DNA of 9,897 nt from Eudoraea sp. (GTDB lineage Bacteria; Bacteroidota; Bacteroidia; Flavobacteriales; Flavobacteriaceae). Made by a program: the position numbers and the translations under genes. The stretch lies in NCBI GenBank assembly GCA_013041785.1, contig JABDRK010000287.1, forward strand, positions 1 to 9,897. The letters run 5' to 3'. Positions within the stretch are counted from its first letter, which is position 1; the number at the start of each line of letters is the position of its first letter. Below the pieces are notes generated by a model. The model was not told the DNA's origin, searched no databases, and saw only the letters and a list, made by a program, of their open reading frames with translations. Below, in pieces: positions 6,654 through 9,897 of this stretch.

Positions 6654-6684
6654 CAAAGATAAGGTCCCATCTAAATATTTGCAA
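6654..6684 (-). promoter_or_regulatory. Promoter of the cyoE-cox operon
   Basis: On the minus strand TTG (6682-6684), a 20-base spacer and TATCTTTG (6654-6661) form a consensus Bacteroidota promoter (TTG-N17-23-TAnnTTTG). Transcription would begin near 6647-6650, giving a leader of about 15 bases before the cyoE ATG at 6635. It supports that ATG over upstream in-frame codons. Confidence 0.72.
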
Positions 6685-6712
6685 CGATATCCAAAGCTTT
6701 GTACTATCTTTA
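6678..6712 (+). promoter_or_regulatory. Weak promoter candidate for the metallo-beta-lactamase-fold gene
   Basis: TTTG (6678-6681) and TATCTTTA (6705-6712, one mismatch to TAnnTTTG) are separated by 23 bases, the upper end of the accepted spacing. The -7 box is 35 bases before the ATG at 6748. A perfect palindrome CAAAGCTTTG (6692-6701) lies in the spacer and could be an operator, or chance. Confidence 0.3.
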
Positions 6713-6747
6713 AGAAGCCATCTCTAACCCCTTTAAACACTAAGATT

Positions 6748-7650
6748 ATGAAGCCTAAGTTCTATTTCTGCCTGATTTGTTTGCTACTATCTGGCATGCC
6801 ATTGGCCTATGCTCAGCAGGACGAGGTGGTTATTAAAGCCGATCAGCTATCTCCGGATGTTTACATGCTGACCGGTCAGGGAGGAAACATCGGGATCTAT
6901 GTGGGCGAGGAATATGTACTGATGGTAGACGACCAGTTCAACCGCCTCAGTGAAAAGATCAAGGCTGCCATCAGGAAAATTTCCGATAAGCCCATACGCT
7001 TTCTTTTCAACACCCATATGCACGGTGATCATACCGGAGGAAACGCGGCCTTCAACGCCGAAGAAACTACCATCGTGGCCCACGACAATGTGAGAACCCG
7101 GGTCCGTGACAACAACCAGAAAAAACTGGACGCAAAAGAAATCAGTCCGGAATTTTTCGGAAAAATGCTCCCTGAACTTACCTTTTCAGATGACATAAGC
7201 TTTTATGACGGGGAAGAAACCATCATGGCCTTCCATGTGCATGAAGCCCATACGGATGGGGATGCTATGATGTATTTTATGAATATCAATGTGTTGCATA
7301 TGGGGTATACCTATTTTGATGGTCTATATCCCTACATTGATTTAAACAGCGGAGGCAGTGTTAATGGCCTGATTGCCGCTCAAAAGCGCGCCCTGATGCT
7401 CATCAATGAAGAAACAACTATTATCCCAGGGCATGGATCACCTTCTAACCGGGCTGAATTACAGGCGTACATCAGCATGCTGGAAACCCTTAAATCCAAT
7501 ATAGAACAGGCTATTGCCGATGGGAAATCCCTGGAGCAGGTGCAGGCCGATCCTGATATAGGGGCTGCATATGATGCCACGCACGGCGGGGGATTTATCA
7601 ATCCCGAACGGATGCGTACCATCTTCTATTCCAGTCTGAAGGAGAAATAA
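6748..7650 (+). CDS. Secreted metallo-beta-lactamase-fold hydrolase
   Basis: A 300-residue exported protein with a metallo-beta-lactamase fold. A signal peptide (about 1-22, ending PLAYA) precedes the mature domain. The zinc motif HMHGDH in FNTHMHGDHTGG gives His90, His92, Asp94 and His95; His168 (HEAHTDGD) and His229 (IIPGHG) complete the usual histidine set. The position where relatives have the bridging acidic residue (HMGDxxF) reads HMGYTYF, so Tyr187 replaces Asp. Close relatives are annotated only as MBL-fold metallo-hydrolases; the substrate is unknown and nothing marks this as a resistance enzyme. The start is ATG at 6748, which gives a clean signal peptide; the frame is open from 6679, but that would bury the signal peptide. 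It is divergent from cyoE and convergent with the TonB-family gene. Confidence 0.92.
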   Translation: MKPKFYFCLICLLLSGMPLAYAQQDEVVIKADQLSPDVYMLTGQGGNIGIYVGEEYVLMVDDQFNRLSEKIKAAIRKISDKPIRFLFNTHMHGDHTGGNAAFNAEETTIVAHDNVRTRVRDNNQKKLDAKEISPEFFGKMLPELTFSDDISFYDGEETIMAFHVHEAHTDGDAMMYFMNINVLHMGYTYFDGLYPYIDLNSGGSVNGLIAAQKRALMLINEETTIIPGHGSPSNRAELQAYISMLETLKSNIEQAIADGKSLEQVQADPDIGAAYDATHGGGFINPERMRTIFYSSLKEK

Positions 7651-7676
7651 AAAAACCCCGGCTCTTACCGGGGTTT
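7651..7676. terminator. Bidirectional GC-rich terminator between convergent genes
   Basis: AAACCCCGG (7653-7661) and CCGGGGTTT (7668-7676) form a perfect 9-bp stem with a 6-base loop. It begins just past the TAA of the metallo-beta-lactamase-fold gene and 20 bp after the end of the TonB-family gene. On the minus strand a run of seven T follows the GC part of the stem, so it is strongest for the gcvH-VanZ-TonB unit; on the plus strand only TTT follows. Confidence 0.82.
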
Positions 7677-7695
7677 CAAATATCAATGCTTTTTT

Positions 7696-8400
7696 TTATT
7701 GCAGTTTGAAGGTAATCGGTATACTGAAAGGTACCCGAACAGCCCTTCCCCTTTGCCTTCCCGGAATCATTTTGGGAAGTTTCTGTATAATACGCAAGGC
7801 TTCAGCTTCCAGATTTTTGTCTGGTCCCCGGTACCGAATATTTCCGATACTCCCATCTGTCATAATCGTGAACATCACGTTTACACGACCCTGGACACCC
7901 ATTTCCTGGGCAATTTCAGGATAACGGAAATTCTTTCGAATGTGCTTTTGAATCTGTTCATTAAAACAAGCCCTTTTATCCTTTGCTCCTTCGCAACCTG
8001 GATAAACCGGAACATCTTCAATTACCGCGAAAGGTACATCCTCAATTTCTTCTACTTCTTCAACCTCAATGTCTTCGATCTCAATAACCTCTTCCTCCTG
8101 ACTGGATTCCGTGGATTCGATAACCGTTTCCTCAACTTCTTCCTCATCTTCAACCACTTCGATTACCTCAGGAGCTGCAGGTGGCGGCGGTGGCGGTGGA
8201 GTTTTAATTTGCTCGGTCATCGGAACTTCCTCATCAAGCTGATCCTCAATATTCAGGGAAATATCATACTCATCCACCTTATCATAAGTCTTCCATTCAA
8301 AGGCACCCCATACCATTAGCATGACTATTGCCAGTCCAATAACAAAATACAGGCCGCTGTTTCTAGTCAGGTCGGCTTTCGGATTTTTCTTTGGTTCCAT
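7696..8400 (-). CDS. TonB-family energy transducer
   Basis: This protein links the inner-membrane proton motive force (via ExbB/ExbD-type motors) to TonB-dependent outer-membrane receptors. It has 234 residues: a cytoplasmic N-terminus, one membrane helix (about 16-34), a run of seven prolines (68-74), a very acidic linker (78-121: 21 Glu and 3 Asp, no Lys or Arg), and a C-terminal TonB domain (about 148-234) with RYPEIAQEMGVQGRVNVMFT (159-178) and FSIPITF. Two cysteines (Cys136 and Cys145, in YPGCEGAKDKRACF) precede the domain and could form a disulfide; the pair is common in Bacteroidota TonB homologs. It is the last gene after gcvH and VanZ, 63 bp past the VanZ stop. No receptor or exbBD lies nearby, so the receptor it serves is unknown. 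Confidence 0.93.
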   Translation of the reverse strand: MEPKKNPKADLTRNSGLYFVIGLAIVMLMVWGAFEWKTYDKVDEYDISLNIEDQLDEEVPMTEQIKTPPPPPPPAAPEVIEVVEDEEEVEETVIESTESSQEEEVIEIEDIEVEEVEEIEDVPFAVIEDVPVYPGCEGAKDKRACFNEQIQKHIRKNFRYPEIAQEMGVQGRVNVMFTIMTDGSIGNIRYRGPDKNLEAEALRIIQKLPKMIPGRQRGRAVRVPFSIPITFKLQ

Positions 8401-8424
8401 GTTTGTCTTCGTATTTAATGTTCG

Positions 8425-8432
8425 CTAATATA
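8425..8432 (-). promoter_or_regulatory. Weak -7 box candidate before the TonB-family gene
   Basis: The minus strand reads TATATTAG, one mismatch from TAnnTTTG, 24 bases before the ATG at 8400. No good -33 element precedes it. The 63-bp gap after VanZ leaves room for a separate promoter, but read-through from the gcvH promoter is equally likely. Confidence 0.2.
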
Positions 8433-8463
8433 ACCATTAATTTGATAAACTTAAAAAAGCCTT

Positions 8464-8868
8464 TCAATGTTTCCATTTTTGTTGTCGTTTCCCGGAAAAC
8501 AAGTATTTTAACAGAAGTACTCCCGTTATGGCCCCCAGGCTGTTCGCAAGAATATCCTCAAATTCCCCGCTGCGGTAATCGGTTAGGGCACTTTGAATTA
8601 CCTCAATGATCATACCATAAACAACAGCAAACAAAAGACTCAATATTAGTGCTTTGGATAAAGAAATGGTCCTTTTGGTAGCTTCCCTCAAATAGAGGCT
8701 GCCCAAAATAGCCGCCACAAAATAGAAGAGAAAGTGAACCGCTTTGTCCATATGGGGAATATCCAATCCGCCATCGGGATCATTCGAAAAACGTAACAGG
8801 CTCAATACAGTGATAAGAAGTAACCAGCCGTAAAAAGCTGGTGTAAAAACGCGTCTATCAGGCACCAA
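8464..8868 (-). CDS. VanZ family membrane protein
   Basis: A 134-residue protein with four predicted helices (about 11-27, 43-60, 72-92, 104-123). It carries the VanZ-family pattern: [12 protein letters not shown] (39-50), YGMIIEVIQ (84-92) and [20 protein letters not shown] (97-116), including Asp105 and Asn109. VanZ of enterococci gives low-level teicoplanin resistance, but the many chromosomal homologs have no settled function; a cell-envelope role is a guess. No ATG is available: the start is TTG at 8866-8868 or GTG at 8863-8865, overlapping the gcvH 3' end by 11 or 8 bases. The next Met (residue 40) would delete the first helix. The overlap implies translational coupling with gcvH, an arrangement typical of operons rather than of related function. 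Confidence 0.9.
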   Translation of the reverse strand: MVPDRRVFTPAFYGWLLLITVLSLLRFSNDPDGGLDIPHMDKAVHFLFYFVAAILGSLYLREATKRTISLSKALILSLLFAVVYGMIIEVIQSALTDYRSGEFEDILANSLGAITGVLLLKYLFSGKRQQKWKH

Positions 8869-9238
8869 TAAGCGCTTTGTAATCTTCGTCAGAAAGCAAT
8901 TCTTCAGCTTCGGAAGGATTACTGAGTTTTATCTTTACCATCCATCCTTCCCCATAGGGATCAGAATTCACTTTTTCAGGCTCATCTTCGAGGGATTCAT
9001 TAAACTCGACGATCTCGCCGCTAAGTGGGAGAAAAAGATCTGAAACCGTTTTTACGGCTTCCACCGTACCAAATACCTCCTCCTTATCCAGAGTTTCATC
9101 CACAGTCTCCACTTCCACATATACAATGTCTCCCAATTCTCCCTGGGCAAAGTCGGTAATGCCTACTGTTGCAATTTCACCCTCTATGCTCACCCACTCG
9201 TGGTCTTTAGTGTATTTCAGTTCGGAAGGAATATTCAT
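8858..9238 (-). CDS. gcvH: Glycine cleavage system H protein
   Basis: This is the small lipoyl-carrier protein of the glycine cleavage system, which shuttles the aminomethyl group of glycine between the P, T and L proteins in the cytoplasm. It has 126 residues, the normal length. KYTKDHEWV (8-16) is the typical N-terminus, and the lipoylation site is Lys63 in [16 protein letters not shown]. The C-terminal [15 protein letters not shown] (96-110) is also diagnostic. The start is ATG at 9236-9238: the frame is open further upstream to 9337, but the promoter (9259-9290) lies inside that extension and the extra residues match nothing in the family. gcvT and gcvP are not adjacent. The leader is only about 15 bases, too short for a glycine riboswitch. 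Confidence 0.97.
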   Translation of the reverse strand: MNIPSELKYTKDHEWVSIEGEIATVGITDFAQGELGDIVYVEVETVDETLDKEEVFGTVEAVKTVSDLFLPLSGEIVEFNESLEDEPEKVNSDPYGEGWMVKIKLSNPSEAEELLSDEDYKALIGA

Positions 9239-9258
9239 AATGCTGATTTTAGTGTCAA

Positions 9259-9290
9259 CAAATGTAATTTTTTCTATTGGTGATATCAAA
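9259..9290 (-). promoter_or_regulatory. Promoter of the gcvH-VanZ-TonB unit
   Basis: On the minus strand TTTG (9287-9290), exactly 20 bases, then TACATTTG (9259-9266): a full match to the Bacteroidota TTTG-N19-21-TAnnTTTG promoter. It lies 20 bases before the gcvH ATG and shows that gcvH need not depend on sprA transcription. Confidence 0.78.
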
Positions 9291-9310
9291 AAAAAGATGT
9301 TCACTTTCTG

Positions 9311-9332
9311 GCCTTTTCCGCAAAGGCTTTTT
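9311..9332. terminator. Small hairpin downstream of sprA, doubtful terminator
   Basis: GCCTTT (9311-9316) and AAAGGC (9322-9327) form a 6-bp stem with a 5-base loop, in the 129-bp gap between sprA and gcvH. The run of five T (9328-9332) is on the plus strand, where no gene needs ending; on the minus strand, sprA's direction, no T-tract follows directly, though eight T lie 15 bases further on (9288-9295). Confidence 0.3.
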
Positions 9333-9367
9333 AACATGAATAATACAGGCAGATATTTCCCGCCTTA

Positions 9368-9897
9368 TTAATTGCCAAAGTTATACCTGAGGGTAAATCC
9401 GGTATTGATGGTAGTTTGCGGAAATGCCGTGGAGACAGCAAACTGGGAGAAGGAGTGGTCATAGAAAAAGAGGGCATTCAAATTCTTGCTCAATGCATAA
9501 TCTGCTGTGAATTTAACGGAAAGTAAATTTTGCCCGGAGGTTATTTGGTTGTTATCTACATCCAGATTTCGAATAATGGTAATATTATCTCGCAGGCTCA
9601 GATCTGCCTTCAGGTTTAAATCTCCTTTGAGACGCTGTTTCTCTCCTCCAAAGTTGGTCACGAGTTTTACATCCTTGAACCGATATCCCAGCCCCAGTGT
9701 ATACTCTTTACCGTTAATTTCCGTGAGCAGGTTATTGTCAAAGCTCAGGGAAAGTGCGCGGTCTGCACGTACCTCTGCCAATACACTCAGGGAGTTTTTC
9801 ATTTCAAAATCGACTCGTATAAGCGGGTTAAACTGATCCGTCAACACCACATTATTTATAATATTCTCAGGAAGGAAATCCTGATTCTCCGGATCTA
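9368..9897 (-). CDS. sprA: Cell surface protein SprA, C-terminal part
   Basis: The last 175 residues of a gene that enters from the right edge; the frame is open to base 9897 with no stop. SprA is the very large outer-membrane beta-barrel of the type IX secretion system and is needed for gliding motility in Flavobacterium. The visible part alternates short beta strands and turns typical of a barrel: LIRVDFEMKNSLSVLAEV, YTLGLGYRFKDVKLVTNF, LNLKADLSLRDNITI, LLSVKFTADYALSKNLNALF, and the end GFTLRYNFGN, with the C-terminal aromatic pattern of outer-membrane proteins. The adjacent gcvH is the usual neighbour of sprA in Flavobacteriaceae. The call depends on recognition of this C-terminus and synteny; most of the protein lies outside the window. 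Confidence 0.87.
   Translation of the reverse strand, partial: DPENQDFLPENIINNVVLTDQFNPLIRVDFEMKNSLSVLAEVRADRALSLSFDNNLLTEINGKEYTLGLGYRFKDVKLVTNFGGEKQRLKGDLNLKADLSLRDNITIIRNLDVDNNQITSGQNLLSVKFTADYALSKNLNALFFYDHSFSQFAVSTAFPQTTINTGFTLRYNFGN

Noticed and set aside
6636..6740. N-terminal extension of cyoE by 35 residues
   Set aside because: The extension contains the operon's own consensus promoter and is not part of the family; ATG at 6635 gives the normal length.
6748..7650. Metallo-beta-lactamase as an acquired carbapenemase
   Set aside because: Only the general fold is shared; the YPYIDLNSGGS region and the context match chromosomal MBL-fold hydrolases, and no mobile element is near.
7699..8319. 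Plus-strand open frame of 206 codons opposite the TonB-family gene
   Set aside because: It is exactly antisense to the TonB-family gene; the Phe/Asn-rich translation mirrors the acidic linker on the other strand.
8464..8868. VanZ as a glycopeptide resistance gene
   Set aside because: There is no vanA/vanS/vanR-type context; chromosomal VanZ-family proteins are widespread and mostly unrelated to resistance.
9239..9300. Possible glycine riboswitch before gcvH
   Set aside because: The promoter lies 20 bases before the ATG, so the leader is far too short for an aptamer.
9239..9337. N-terminal extension of gcvH by 33 residues
   Set aside because: It contains the promoter (9259-9290), and H proteins normally start just before the KYTKDHEWV segment.

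Overview
The window looks like chromosomal DNA from a marine-type Flavobacteriaceae bacterium (Bacteroidota). Four things point there: the end of a SprA-like type IX secretion/gliding protein next to gcvH, VanZ and a TonB-family gene; two subunit III-like oxidase genes beside a Bacteroidota-type subunit IV; absence of clear Shine-Dalgarno sequences; and several matches to the Bacteroidota promoter (TTTG or TTG at -33, TAnnTTTG at -7). Nearly all genes are on the minus strand, so transcription mostly runs from high to low coordinates. I see no mobile element, tRNA, rRNA, CRISPR array or gene-free stretch over 300 bases.

Right part (about 7650-9897): the 3' end of sprA enters from the right edge. 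It is followed by gcvH, which has a textbook promoter (TTTG-N20-TACATTTG), a VanZ-family membrane protein that overlaps gcvH, and a TonB-family energy transducer. A strong GC-rich hairpin ends this unit. The same hairpin lies directly after the convergent plus-strand gene for a secreted metallo-beta-lactamase-fold protein (6748-7650).

Centre (3662-6635): a terminal-oxidase operon reads cyoE/ctaB (heme O synthase), a short subunit III-like gene, a long subunit III gene with an insertion of about 115 residues, and subunit IV. It has a good promoter (TTG-N20-TATCTTTG) in the divergent region shared with the metallo-beta-lactamase-fold gene, and it ends at a rho-independent terminator (3611-3642). 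The catalytic subunits I and II are not in the window.

Left-centre (1434-3587): immediately after that terminator, and probably from a -7 box inside its T-tract, lies a tight four-gene set: a thioredoxin-like protein with no Cys or His, a canonical SCO copper chaperone, a DUF420/CtaM-like membrane protein, and a 78-residue secreted and membrane-anchored CxxC protein. This is best read as an oxidase assembly module. It is the most interesting part of the window, because its first and last genes have no assigned function and the first looks like a SCO-type fold that has lost all copper ligands.

Left edge (1-1344): two tandem MacB/FtsX-type ABC permease genes; the second is cut by the window edge.
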